A stretch of DNA of 64,000 nt from Prevotella sp. UBA2739. Lineage in GTDB: Bacteria; Bacteroidota; Bacteroidia; Bacteroidales; Bacteroidaceae. Shown piece by piece: positions 9,053 to 18,600 of the stretch (position 1 is its first letter; each line of letters starts with the position of its first letter). Made by a program: the position numbers and the translations under genes. The DNA lies in contig DEJV01000033.1 of NCBI GenBank assembly GCA_002353525.1, forward strand, positions 13,243 to 77,242, given 5' to 3'. The notes under the pieces were generated by a model that searched no databases, was not told the DNA's origin, and saw only the letters and a list, made by a program, of their open reading frames with translations.

Positions 9053-9967
9053 ATGAAACGATTATTCTATTCATTCGCAATCATATTGTCGGGCATTTGC
9101 CTCATATCGTGTGAGAGTGAGGATGCTTTGGAGCCAGACTACAAAAATCCCTCCGACTATTTCCAGCCCGCTGCCGACGACAATAGCGAGGAGGCGCAGC
9201 TGCGGCGCAAGTTCTTCGCCGATCATGGGTCGTATCTGCTGTTCAACGATACGCTGCAGAATGTGTATCTGGGGAAAGATATCAATGGCGACCCGCGCTA
9301 TTTCGTCGAGACTGTCGACTTGACTTATACCGTAGGACAGACGGGCTATAGTACTTCGCAGTCGTCATACACATTTACTTATATTCCCAATTTCGAGCAA
9401 AAACTCGCCATGACGGAGTATTTAGAGACTTATATCCTTCCGCATTTCAGTGGTGCCATGCGTCCCTACTCATGGCTGCTCACGAAAACCATCATTGGTA
9501 AGATGGGCAAAGACGTCTCGGCACAGACCATCAGTCCCTATGCCGTGGTGAACCAACGGTGCGTGGCAGTGGCCTGTAACTATCTGACGCAGCGTGAGCG
9601 CACCGAAGCACAGAAAAACAATTATGCTTCGCGTGTTCTGAACATCATGGTCAGCTCGATGGTGAAAGCCCAGACCGATGCCTTCGGAGAGTTCGAGGCT
9701 GTCAGCCACGACTATTACGGACGTTCGTACAGCAGTCTGGGACTGGAGAATGTGAACCAGGAAAAGCTCTACCAGTATGGCTTCCTGGTGGCAGGTAGTA
9801 CGGTTGGCTACATGACCGACCTCTCGACCGACATTTCGTCGTATGCCGCCAATGTGGTCACCTATACCGACGAGCAGCTGGAGCAGCGCTATGGCAAATA
9901 CGAGCTGGTGATGCTGAAGCACAGGCTGATGAAACAGACTTTGGAACGACTTGGTTATATTTTTTAA
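9053..9967 (+). CDS. Lipoprotein resembling HExxH import-associated family, without HExxH
   Basis: A 304-residue lipoprotein (signal LSGICLISCESED). Its layout recalls the zinc metallohydrolase lipoproteins that commonly follow SusC/SusD in Bacteroidetes (TIGR04549, putative zinc-binding metallopeptidase). It has a middle block where HExxH normally falls, then a block of the type FQAITPNYVG, then GFV-YA-D-FAE, and a C-terminal helical tail. Here the corresponding stretches read NIMVSSMVK, FEAVSHDYYGRSY, and GFLVAGST with DISSYAANVV. The His/Glu/His residues are therefore absent, pointing to a ligand-binding or scaffold protein rather than an enzyme. The family assignment rests on remembered motif order, not on a search. 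Gene spacing (30 bp after susD, 11 bp before the next gene) puts it in the operon. Confidence 0.6.
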   Translation: MKRLFYSFAIILSGICLISCESEDALEPDYKNPSDYFQPAADDNSEEAQLRRKFFADHGSYLLFNDTLQNVYLGKDINGDPRYFVETVDLTYTVGQTGYSTSQSSYTFTYIPNFEQKLAMTEYLETYILPHFSGAMRPYSWLLTKTIIGKMGKDVSAQTISPYAVVNQRCVAVACNYLTQRERTEAQKNNYASRVLNIMVSSMVKAQTDAFGEFEAVSHDYYGRSYSSLGLENVNQEKLYQYGFLVAGSTVGYMTDLSTDISSYAANVVTYTDEQLEQRYGKYELVMLKHRLMKQTLERLGYIF

Positions 9968-9978
9968 TTGAACGAGAC

Positions 9979-10686
9979 ATGAAGAAATATCAATCTATGG
10001 TTTTGCCCCTGCTGGCATGGGTGTTGCTCCTGACTGTCACTGCGTGCGACAAGGACGATGAGGAAGTGATGGGAAAAATTGCTCCCTCGGCATCAGGGAC
10101 CTTTGTTGACGAACGCGACGGACATGAATATCGTTGGGTGAGATATGGCAGTCTGGACTGGATGGCAGATAATTTCAGTTATGATTTGAAAAACGAGCAG
10201 AGATGCCTCGTCTATCTGAATGCCGAAGACTATGAGTATAACCGGGCAAGCACCAAGAACCTAGCTAAGTATGGCAGGCTGTACGATCTGCCCGGAGCAT
10301 TGGAGGCTTGTCCCGAGGGTTGGCGCGTGCCTACCGATGCCGACTGGCAGAACCTGGAGTGCTGTCTGGGCATGTCTCCCGATGAGGCTGCAAAGATGGA
10401 CTGGCGCGGAAACATTGCCCATCGCATGTTTTCGCTGGAAGATGATCCGTGCGACCTGAACCTGCGGTTGGGAGGTTATTGGACCACAAACATCAACATG
10501 AGCCGCTCGCCCTACCGCATGATGGGCCTTTTCGGCTATTATTGGTCATCGAGTCTTGACGAGCAGAAAGAGGGCATGTATTATCTCTATCGCAAATTTG
10601 CCTACAACCGCAACGAGGTGTGCAGGCAGAGCATCGAGTCGGAGAAAGTGAAACTATACGTCAGATACGTAAGAGATGCTCACTAG
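9979..10686 (+). CDS. FISUMP-domain lipoprotein
   Basis: A 235-residue lipoprotein (LLLTVTACDKDDEE) carrying the Fibrobacter succinogenes major paralogous domain (TIGR02145). Visible hallmarks are FVDERDGHEYRWVRYGSLDW, then WMADNFSYD, YGRLYDLPGALEACPEGWRV and PTDADWQNLE, and a late GGYWTTN and YYWSSS block. The domain is a C-type-lectin-like surface module of unknown ligand. The gene overlaps the next by 11 bp, so translation of the two is probably coupled. It likely sits on the outer membrane with the SusCD complex. Confidence 0.85.
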   Translation: MKKYQSMVLPLLAWVLLLTVTACDKDDEEVMGKIAPSASGTFVDERDGHEYRWVRYGSLDWMADNFSYDLKNEQRCLVYLNAEDYEYNRASTKNLAKYGRLYDLPGALEACPEGWRVPTDADWQNLECCLGMSPDEAAKMDWRGNIAHRMFSLEDDPCDLNLRLGGYWTTNINMSRSPYRMMGLFGYYWSSSLDEQKEGMYYLYRKFAYNRNEVCRQSIESEKVKLYVRYVRDAH

Positions 10687-11542
10687 GCTGCTTCTTCTTT
10701 TGACCCTGTGGATAGGCTCGCTGACAGCGAGCGCCCAGGATGCCGACTCCATCAACCAGGCAGCTCAGCATCCGGAATTCATCCATGTGTATCTGGTCAC
10801 CATCGGTCCCGGCAACGATGCTGTGTCGGCTTATGGCCATGCGGCCATACGCTTGCAATGCGAGTCGAAGCAACTGGACTTTTGTTTCTCGTTTAACATG
10901 AGCGACACCGGCCTAGCACCGTTGAAATTTGTTGCCGGTACGGCCAAGGCTGGATTCCAGGCCGTCCCCACCGATCGGTTTGTTGAGCAGTACAGGCAGG
11001 AAGGCCGTGCCGTGAGCGAGTATCAGCTGAACCTACTGCCGCTGGAAGAACAGCAGCTGTGGCGGTTGCTCGACGAGGAAATCATGAAAGGGGCCTACTG
11101 GAAGTATGATTTCATCACCGTCAACTGCACGTCGATGTGTGTGTGGATCATTCAGAGGGCACTCACGGGCGAGCGTCTTGTCTGTCGCAACATGCCGCCA
11201 GCGCTGAGTCGGCCCTACAAGGAGTTGCTGCATGAGATATCGGCCCATTCGCCGTGGATGGAGTTGTTTTTCAACATCAGGCTCTTCTCCAGGCGCAACG
11301 ATATAGGTACACCCGATGCGAAGATGGTGCCCGATGTGCTGGCAGCGGTGTGGTCTGACTCGCAGATAGAGGATTCTGCGGGCAACCAGCGCCCGATGAT
11401 TGTCGGCAGCAGAACAATCTGCCAGCAGGCGGTGGCCTTGACCAGTCCGCTTGTCACGCCCGGCATGGCGGCATGGATGGTGGCAGTAGTGGTACTGGCT
11501 GCGGGTGGCATGCTCTGGCGCAAACGAAAAAGAAATGTTTAA
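10676..11542 (+). CDS. DUF4105 / Lnb N-terminal-domain-like membrane protein
   Basis: A 288-residue protein with signal peptide (LTLWIGSLTASAQ) and a C-terminal membrane helix (MAAWMVAVVVLAAGGMLW) followed by a basic tail RKRKRNV. The periplasmic part matches the DUF4105 / Lnb N-terminal periplasmic domain. It has VYLVTIGPGNDAVSAYGHAA with the typical YGH, then an FNMSD block, and YDFITVNCTSMCVWII with a conserved Cys after Asn. The arrangement of His and Cys recalls papain-like NlpC/P60 folds, but activity is not established. The start ATG at 10676 lies inside the 3' end of the FISUMP gene. It would be anchored in the inner membrane with its domain facing the periplasm. Confidence 0.75.
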   Translation: MLTRLLLLLTLWIGSLTASAQDADSINQAAQHPEFIHVYLVTIGPGNDAVSAYGHAAIRLQCESKQLDFCFSFNMSDTGLAPLKFVAGTAKAGFQAVPTDRFVEQYRQEGRAVSEYQLNLLPLEEQQLWRLLDEEIMKGAYWKYDFITVNCTSMCVWIIQRALTGERLVCRNMPPALSRPYKELLHEISAHSPWMELFFNIRLFSRRNDIGTPDAKMVPDVLAAVWSDSQIEDSAGNQRPMIVGSRTICQQAVALTSPLVTPGMAAWMVAVVVLAAGGMLWRKRKRNV

Positions 11543-11565
11543 CCATTTAATAGAAAGGTTTATAT

Positions 11566-12912
11566 ATGAAAAAGTTCTTTACCAATTTGAAAGCTAAGCG
11601 GCTGATGGTTTCAGCATCGCTGATAGCTGTGTTCTCACTCCCGGCATCAGCCAGTGAAACATGGTATGCCTATCATGCGCAGGTAGAAGCATACCCCACG
11701 GGTGCCGGACAGGTGTATATCTCTACAGAATCTGGGGTTCCCGAGTCGGAGCGCCAGTATAGTGAGCGACAGACCAAGGAGATTGTTGCTAAATATGGCA
11801 CGCTGTATGTCTATCCCAAGGCTAATGAGGGATGGCAGTGCATTGGTGTGACGACCGACGAGCTCAACGAAAACGAAGAGTGGGTATATGTGGAGTCACT
11901 GTCCAGCATTGTTTACCCTGATCAGGAATACATCACTGTCAACATGCCCAATGGCATCCATACAAAAACCATAGACCCGGTTACGGGCACGGAGCAGGAT
12001 GCCGACTCTGCCACTACAGCGACACTGATGCCGTTGGATCCGAACAACAGTTTCAAAACCATCTTCACCCATGTGGCTGTCGATGAGTTTGACGATCAGG
12101 ATGCACTGGGCTCAACGACAATCAGCAAACTGGCCAACGATATTGGCGACAAGGTGACACTGACGGCCACTCCGAACGATGAGCGCTGCCACTTCGTGAA
12201 ATGGACACTCGACGGCAAAGACGTGTCGACAGAGGCCTCTATCGATGTGGATGTGACAGGCGTTGCCACTTATCTGGCACATTTCACTGCCGACTCTGCC
12301 GAGGTGCTGCACTTCGCTGAAGAGGGTGAATATAAGATGTGGTATAGTCCCGACACCCGCATCTCTATTCCTTCGAACGTGAATTACTTCTTCCTCTATG
12401 CCGACAGCGTGCAGAAAGAGGGTGACGAGATTGTTGCCAAGCCCAGTCCTTATCGCTACAGCGTGAGCCCTGGCATTCCGACAATCCTCTACGGAAAAGG
12501 CGATGCCCAAATTGTGAAGACTCCTGCCAGTCCTAACGGTCTCGGCGACAACCTCTTTGCCTACTCGGGTGCCGACGGTGTGAAAATCGACACACTGGAT
12601 GTGGAGAAAAAGTACTACACCTTCGACACCAATGCGGTCGTATTCAATCAGGTGAGCGGTACTATCGCCCCCAACACGGTTTATGTGGGTATACCCGACA
12701 GCGTGTTCACCAACGCCGGTAAAGAGGTGCCTGCCACCATTCCTTTGAAGAATCTGTCGAGCATCGCTACAGGCATTGCCGCACCTGTGGCCAAGCCCGT
12801 TGCCATCAGAAAAGGCATCTACACCATTGACGGCCGCCGTGTCGACGCCATGGAGCAGAAGGGTGTCTACATCTACGATGGCAAGAAAGTGCTTTATCGT
12901 AAAGGAAAGTAA
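11566..12912 (+). CDS. Secreted protein with InlB B-repeat-like module and Prevotella-type C terminus
   Basis: A 448-residue exported protein (signal ends LPASASE). Around residues 195-245 there is an InlB B-repeat-like beta-grasp module (DKVTLTATPNDERCHFVKW, TYLAHFTAD). The last 35 residues have the form GIYTIDGRRVDAMEQKGVYI then YDGKKVLYRKGK, a C-terminal motif common on secreted Prevotella proteins and similar to type IX-type sorting domains; whether it is sorted by that route is inferred. The rest is not recognised. It sits 23 bp after the DUF4105 gene and 18 bp before a thioredoxin gene, so it belongs to the same operon. Confidence 0.6.
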   Translation: MKKFFTNLKAKRLMVSASLIAVFSLPASASETWYAYHAQVEAYPTGAGQVYISTESGVPESERQYSERQTKEIVAKYGTLYVYPKANEGWQCIGVTTDELNENEEWVYVESLSSIVYPDQEYITVNMPNGIHTKTIDPVTGTEQDADSATTATLMPLDPNNSFKTIFTHVAVDEFDDQDALGSTTISKLANDIGDKVTLTATPNDERCHFVKWTLDGKDVSTEASIDVDVTGVATYLAHFTADSAEVLHFAEEGEYKMWYSPDTRISIPSNVNYFFLYADSVQKEGDEIVAKPSPYRYSVSPGIPTILYGKGDAQIVKTPASPNGLGDNLFAYSGADGVKIDTLDVEKKYYTFDTNAVVFNQVSGTIAPNTVYVGIPDSVFTNAGKEVPATIPLKNLSSIATGIAAPVAKPVAIRKGIYTIDGRRVDAMEQKGVYIYDGKKVLYRKGK

Positions 12913-12930
12913 TCTCTCTGACGCAGAACA

Positions 12931-13968
12931 ATGAAAAAGTTCTTTTACTTACTGACCCTTCTTCTGAGCTTCCATACCATGCAAGCCCAGGAGAAGGGTT
13001 TTATCATTCATGGACAGGTCAATTTGCCCGACGGATATTCTGTGGGCATCGTCTGCCAAACCGACACCAACTTTTCGGTGTCTATTGCCGATAGTCATAT
13101 CAAAGACGGCCAGTTCGTGCTTCGTGGCAAGCATATCGAGAGCCCCGCTCAGGGCACGCTCATGACCAACAATCTGGAGCTGGTGGAGAAGAACCAATGG
13201 CCCACCGATTCTATCCGCTGGACTTACAACGAGATATTCCTCTCTGACGGCAACCTGACGTTTACCCCCGATTTCCGGCTCATCGGTACACAGGTGCAAC
13301 GCGACTACAACGACCTGCTCGATATGGGCGGCGAGATGCAGGCCGACGGCTTTGCCTTTATCGACAAGCATCCGCAATCTGTCATCTCGCTCTATCTGGC
13401 TAACAAATTGCTGCAGCGGGGCTATAACCTCACCGACGAGCAGGTGTCTCACTTAGAGAACACCATTCGGCTGACAGGTGCTGACCCCGTGCGTGAGAAA
13501 GAGTATGCCAAGCGCATCCGTGCTGCCAAATATACGACGAAGGGCAGTGGCGTGACCGACCTCGACCTGCTCGATGTGAACGGCAAACGTTGTCAGTTGG
13601 TGGATGTGGTGCCCCGTGGCAAGTATGTGCTCATCGACTTCTGGGCATCGTGGTGCGGCATGTGTCTGCATGCCATGCCCGAGGTGGCAGAGATCGCCAA
13701 GGACTTCAAGGACCGCTTCTGTGTAGTAGGTGTCTCTATTGACACGAAGGATGCCGCATGGCGTAAGGCCATGGAGAAACATCCTGAGCCATGGCCGCAG
13801 TATATCACCACCAAGCAAGGCTATCAGGATCTCTTCGACAAATACCTGGTAGGCAACGGTGTACCTTACTATCTGCTTGTGGCTCCCGACGGCAAGGTCA
13901 TCACCTCGCCCAGCCATCCATCGGATGTGCGTGAGTACCTAAACGGAATTGCAACGAACAAAAAATAA
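12931..13968 (+). CDS. TlpA-like thioredoxin with N-terminal DUF4369
   Basis: A 345-residue exported thiol oxidoreductase (signal ends FHTMQAQ). A DUF4369 beta domain comes first (GFIIHGQVNLPDGYSVGIVC) and a TlpA/ResA-type thioredoxin fold at the C terminus, with the active site WASWCGMCLHAMPE near residue 240 and cis-Pro region GNGVPYYLLVAPDG. The CGMC active site is slightly different from the CGPC of its neighbour. It probably reduces or isomerises disulfides in the periplasm. Its place in an import operon suggests it acts on the imported ligand or on Cys residues of the surface proteins. Confidence 0.88.
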   Translation: MKKFFYLLTLLLSFHTMQAQEKGFIIHGQVNLPDGYSVGIVCQTDTNFSVSIADSHIKDGQFVLRGKHIESPAQGTLMTNNLELVEKNQWPTDSIRWTYNEIFLSDGNLTFTPDFRLIGTQVQRDYNDLLDMGGEMQADGFAFIDKHPQSVISLYLANKLLQRGYNLTDEQVSHLENTIRLTGADPVREKEYAKRIRAAKYTTKGSGVTDLDLLDVNGKRCQLVDVVPRGKYVLIDFWASWCGMCLHAMPEVAEIAKDFKDRFCVVGVSIDTKDAAWRKAMEKHPEPWPQYITTKQGYQDLFDKYLVGNGVPYYLLVAPDGKVITSPSHPSDVREYLNGIATNKK

Positions 13969-13973
13969 AGACG

Positions 13974-15077
13974 ATGAAAAAACTATTATTGACCATCATG
14001 TCGGCCATGCTGCTGACTAGTGTTTCTGCCCAAAACGGCTATACCATCACTGGTACGGCAGAAGGAACTGTGAAGGGCGACACCATCTTTCTTTGCGAAA
14101 TGCAAGGGTGGTTTGCCATGGTGCCTCTCGACACCGCTATCGTGAAAAAAGGCAAGTTCGAGTTTACCGGACAGTTTGACGGTTGCACCCATCGCTATCT
14201 GCTTGCCATGCACAAGGGCGAGAATGTGGCCACGGCAGCAATTTTGCTGGAGAATGCGCCCATCAGCGTGCAGATGTTTAAAGACGAGAAGAAAAACATC
14301 ATCGTGGGCGGTCCCAGCGCCCGTTTGTGGGATGAGTATGAGCGCGGAGCCAAAGAGTTCGACGACCGTATGGCTGCCGACTGGAGCGTATGTCTGGACA
14401 CACTTGTGCCCGAGGACAATAAGATTAAGGAGCGCCTGCTCGTGAATACCTACTCCGCAGACCGCAAGAACTATACCAAACGCTTCATGCTGCAGCACAT
14501 AGGCACTCCCGTGGCCGACTATCTGCTGGCTCAGACACAGAGCGACTTCACGAAAGAAGAGCAGGAGCAACTGCTGAAACTCTTTGGGCAGCAAAAACAG
14601 CAGTTCTATGTCTATAAAGGCATCATGGCGCAGCGGGTCATAGACCAGCGTACAGGCGTCGGAGCACAATTCACCGACTTCAGTATGCCCGACCCCAAAG
14701 GCAAGATGATTAGTGTTTCCGACTACGTGAAAAAGAACAAATACACGCTCATCGATTTCTGGGCTTCATGGTGCGGTCCTTGCCGTGCGGAGATGCCTAC
14801 CGTGGTGAAAGCCTACGACCTTTATCATGCCAAGGGCTTCGAGGTGGTCGGCGTGTCGCTCGACAACAACAAGGAAGCATGGATAAAAGCCATCGACCAG
14901 CTGAAGATGCCGTGGCCTCACATGAGCGACATTAAGGGCTGGGGTTGTGCCGGTGCTGCCCTCTACAATGTGAAAGGAATACCAGCCAACGTGCTTATCG
15001 ACCAGCAAGGAAAGATTGTTGCCAAGAACCTGCGTGGCCAGGATTTGCTTGACAAAATGGCTGAGTTGCTGAAATAA
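13974..15077 (+). CDS. TlpA-like thioredoxin with N-terminal DUF4369 (second copy)
   Basis: A 367-residue paralogue of the gene before it, 5 bp downstream. The signal peptide ends TSVSAQ, DUF4369 starts YTITGTAEGTVKGDTIFLCE, and the thioredoxin domain has WASWCGPCRAEMPTV near residue 262 and a cis-Pro segment VKGIPANVLIDQQG. Two adjacent paralogues with different CxxC contexts (CGMC and CGPC) suggest division of labour, for example reductase and isomerase. It is the last gene of the operon; a strong terminator follows 27 bp after the stop. Confidence 0.9.
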   Translation: MKKLLLTIMSAMLLTSVSAQNGYTITGTAEGTVKGDTIFLCEMQGWFAMVPLDTAIVKKGKFEFTGQFDGCTHRYLLAMHKGENVATAAILLENAPISVQMFKDEKKNIIVGGPSARLWDEYERGAKEFDDRMAADWSVCLDTLVPEDNKIKERLLVNTYSADRKNYTKRFMLQHIGTPVADYLLAQTQSDFTKEEQEQLLKLFGQQKQQFYVYKGIMAQRVIDQRTGVGAQFTDFSMPDPKGKMISVSDYVKKNKYTLIDFWASWCGPCRAEMPTVVKAYDLYHAKGFEVVGVSLDNNKEAWIKAIDQLKMPWPHMSDIKGWGCAGAALYNVKGIPANVLIDQQGKIVAKNLRGQDLLDKMAELLK

Positions 15078-15103
15078 AGTTTTTGAATAAAAGAAAAAGT
15101 ATT

Positions 15104-15145
15104 CTTATGCTCAGTTTGATTTTCTTGCTGAGCATAAGTTTTTTT
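15104..15145 (+). terminator. Rho-independent terminator of the import operon
   Basis: Perfect 11-bp arms CTTATGCTCAG (15104-15114) and CTGAGCATAAG (15128-15138) enclose a 13-nt loop and are followed by seven T residues. It closes the operon that begins with fecR. Confidence 0.92.
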
Positions 15146-15191
15146 GTTTCTGAAGCCTCTGCCCGCCAATAAACTTCAGTACCAAAACCAC

Positions 15192-15316
15192 TACCACATT
15201 TTGGTACTGCCAGTACCAAGCGTTGGTACTCACGCTACCAAGCATCGGTAGGCAGGCTACCAAGCATTGGTAGTGAGGCTACCAGTCATTGGTACGCACG
15301 CTACCAATCGTTGGTA
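15192..15316. repeat. 22-bp palindromic array, locus 1 (six units)
   Basis: Six 15-bp palindromic cores start at 15192, 15214, 15236, 15258, 15280 and 15302, exactly 22 bp apart. Consensus core is TACCAAGCRTTGGTA; spacers of 7 bp are CTGCCAG, CTCACGC, GGCAGGC, GTGAGGC and CGCACGC. Some cores vary on both arms (TACCACATTTTGGTA, TACCAGTCATTGGTA), but the terminal TACC/GGTA is kept. A half site precedes the first core. It lies between the operon terminator and the purL promoter, so read-through transcription should be low. Function unknown. Confidence 0.9.
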
Positions 15317-15358
15317 GCCCACTCGGTATGTAGTTTAACTGGCTTTTCCTGATTTCAC

Positions 15359-15487
15359 TAGACACTTTTTCTCTTCATGATGCTGAAACAGTAGACGGTT
15401 ATTTCCTAATCTTACTGAATCAATAGACACAAACGGGAAAGCTGTGCTGATTTTGTCGACACTCATGCTGCAAAGCGTTGGTGCCCT
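15359..15487. repeat. 32-bp-spaced TAGACAC motif array, locus 1
   Basis: TAGAC-type motifs start at 15359, 15392, 15424 and 15456 (TCGACAC in the last), giving spacings of 33, 32 and 32 bp. Each is followed about 20 bp on by a GCTGA-like word (ATGCTGAAACAG, TTACTGAATCAA, GTGCTGATTTTG). This follows the 22-bp array in the same order and orientation as at the second locus near 40412. The 570-bp gap 15078-15647 holds the terminator, both arrays and the purL promoter, and no gene. Confidence 0.75.
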
Positions 15488-15596
15488 GTCGTCCTGACGG
15501 CGAGCCTGGGCTTCAACATGCCTGGGAAGAAGGTCGCAAAATAGTAAAAGGGTATTCGTTCTTGAAGTTTCTTTCTCCTACTGGCTCATAATTCGA

Positions 15597-15614
15597 TATT
15601 TTTGTGTAAATTTG
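15597..15614 (+). promoter_or_regulatory. Candidate purL promoter
   Basis: Two overlapping -7 boxes, TATTTTTG (15597-15604) and TAAATTTG (15607-15614), precede purL. A TTTC at 15572 lies 21 bp before the first. The leader would be 27 to 37 nt. No riboswitch fold is evident. Confidence 0.5.
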
Positions 15615-15647
15615 CAGGCAGAAATCAAAATAACAAAAAATATCAGT

Positions 15648-18600
15648 ATGATTCTTTTTTTTAGAACCACCCAGAAGAGCATCATTGCTACGCAAGTAGA
15701 CCATCAGCTCACCCCAGACGAAATCAACGAACTATGTTGGCTTTATGGCGATGCCAAGCCTGAACAGACAGAGACGCTGGAAGGCTTCTTTGTCGGACCG
15801 CGTCGCGAGATGATTACTCCTTGGAGTACCAATGCTGTGGAGATTACACAGAACATGGGATTGAAAGGCATTCAGCGCATTGAGGAGTATTTCCCCGTAG
15901 AAAGTAAGGATGCCGAGCACGACGAGATGCTGCAGCGCATGTACAACGGACTGAATCAGGACATCTTCACCGTGAATATCCAGCCCGAGCCCATCAAGCA
16001 CATTGAGAATCTGGAGGAATATAACGAGCAGGAGGGTCTGGCTCTCTCGCCTGAAGAGATTGACTATCTGCACAATATAGAGAAGCAGAATGGAAGGCCG
16101 TTGACCGACTCGGAGATTTTCGGTTTTGCACAGATCAACTCTGAGCACTGCCGCCACAAGATTTTCGGCGGCACCTTCATTATCGACGGGCAGGAGAAAG
16201 AGTCGAGCCTGTTCCAGATGATTAAAAAGACAACGCAGGAGAATCCTAACAAGATATTGTCGGCCTATAAAGATAATGTGGCGTTCGCACAAGGACCGGT
16301 GGTAGAGCAGTTTGCCCCTGCCGACCAGTCAACAAGCGACTACTTCCGCGTGAAGGACATCGAGAGTGTCATCTCGCTGAAGGCCGAGACCCACAACTTC
16401 CCCACCACAGTGGAGCCCTTCAACGGTGCTGCCACAGGTACGGGTGGAGAGATTCGCGACCGTATGGGTGGCGGAACAGGCTCGTGGCCTATTGCCGGTA
16501 CGGCGGTCTACATGACGGCCTATCCGCGCCTTACCGATGATGACAACGCCGCACGCGACTGGGAAGACATCCTGCCCGTTCGCCAGTGGCTCTATCAGAC
16601 GCCTGAGCAGATACTGATCAAGGCTTCTAACGGTGCCTCTGATTTCGGAAACAAGTTCGGTCAGCCGCTCATCTGCGGTTCCGTACTCACTTTCGAGCAT
16701 CAGGAGGCTCCCACGGAGACAGCAGGTGGGGCTAAGTATGCCTACGACAAGGTGATCATGCTGGCAGGCGGTGTGGGTTATGGCACCAAGCGCGACTGTC
16801 TGAAGAAAGAGCCGCAAAAAGGCAATAAGGTGGTGGTTGTCGGCGGCGACAACTATCGCATTGGTCTGGGCGGCGGCTCGGTGTCGTCGGTAGATACCGG
16901 CCGCTACAGCAACGGCATTGAACTGAATGCCGTTCAGCGCGCAAACCCCGAAATGCAGAAACGCGCCTACAACCTGGTGCGTGCACTCTGCGAAGAAGAT
17001 AACAACCCCGTAGTGAGCATTCACGACCACGGTTCGGCAGGCCATCTGAACTGTCTTTCTGAGTTGGTCGAGGAATGTGGCGGCGAGATAGATATGAGCC
17101 AGCTCCCCATTGGCGACAAGACACTGAGTGCCAAAGAGATTATTGCCAACGAGAGTCAGGAGCGCATGGGACTGCTCATCGACGAGAAACATATTGAGCA
17201 TGTGCGCCAGATTGCCGAGCGCGAGCGTGCCCCGCTCTATGTGGTAGGTGAGACTACCGGCGACGCCCACTTCTCGTTCAAGCAGGCCGACGGCGTGAAA
17301 CCGTTCGACCTTGATGTGGCACAGATGTTCGGCCACTCGCCCAAGACCATCATGCGCGATGAGACCGTAGAGCGTCATTATGCAGAGGTAGATTATAATA
17401 AGGATACGAAGGATGCTGCATTTGCAGATCAGCTTCATCAATATCTGGAGCGCGTGCTGCAGCTGGAGGCTGTAGCCTGCAAAGACTGGCTCACCAACAA
17501 GGTGGACCGCTCGGTGACAGGTAAGATTGCCCGTCAGCAGTGCCAGGGAGTGATTCAGCTTCCGCTGAGCGACTGTGGTGTGGTGGCACTCGACTATCGT
17601 GGAGAAAAAGGTATTGCCACAGCACTGGGACATGCTCCTCAGGCCGGACTGGCTTCGCCGGCAGCAGGCAGTGTGTTGTCGGTAGCCGAGGCACTGACCA
17701 ACATTGTGTGGGCACCGCTTGCCGAGGGACTCGACAGCGTCAGCCTGTCGGCTAACTGGATGTGGCCTTGCCGCTCGCAGAAAGGCGAGGATGCCCGTCT
17801 GTACGAAGGCGTGAAAGCCTTGTCGGACTTCTGCTGCGACCTGCACATCAACGTGCCTACCGGAAAAGACTCGCTCTCGCTGAGCCAGCAATATCCCAAT
17901 GGCGAGAAGATTATCTCGCCGGGAACAGTCATCGTGAGTGCCGGCGGCGAGGTGAAGGATATCAAGAAGGTGGTGAGCCCCGTGCTGTTGAGCAACAAAA
18001 ATGCCAGCATCTATCATATCGACTTCTCGTTCGATGAGCAACGCCTCGGCGGATCGGCCTTTGCCCAGAGTCTGGGTAAGGTGGGCGATGATGTGCCTAC
18101 GGTGAAGAATGCGGAGTATTTTGCCGATTGCTTCAATGCCATACAAGAGCTCATTGAGAAGGGATGGATTGTAGCCGGACATGACATTTCGGCCGGTGGA
18201 CTGATTACCACACTGCTGGAGATGTGTTTCGCCAACAATCGGGGTGGAATGCACATCAACCTGCACGATATTTGTGCCGACGGCGACGTCGTGAAGACAC
18301 TCTTTGCCGAGAATCCTGGTGTCATCATCCAGGTGAAAGACGAGCATAAGTTCGAGCTGCGTGAGTTCTTTGAGGACCGTGGCATCGGTTTTGCCAAGAT
18401 TGGCTATCCTGTTGAGGACGGACGCGAGCTGATTGTGAAGGCTGGCGATGAGGAATACACCTTCGACATCGACCACCTGCGCGACGTGTGGTATAAGACC
18501 AGCTACCTGCTCGACCGTAAGCAGAGCTTCAACGGCAAGGCGAAGGAACGCTTCGCAAACTATAAGGTACAGCCTTTGCAGATGAAATTCCCGAAAGGAT

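Noticed and set aside
15192..15316. CRISPR array
   Set aside because: Repeats are 15-bp palindromes with constant-length 7-bp spacers of low diversity, and there are no cas genes. CRISPR spacers are about 26-40 bp and unique.
15078..15647. Purine riboswitch before purL
   Set aside because: No conserved purine- or PRPP/guanidine-type fold could be traced. The predicted leader is only 27 to 37 nt.
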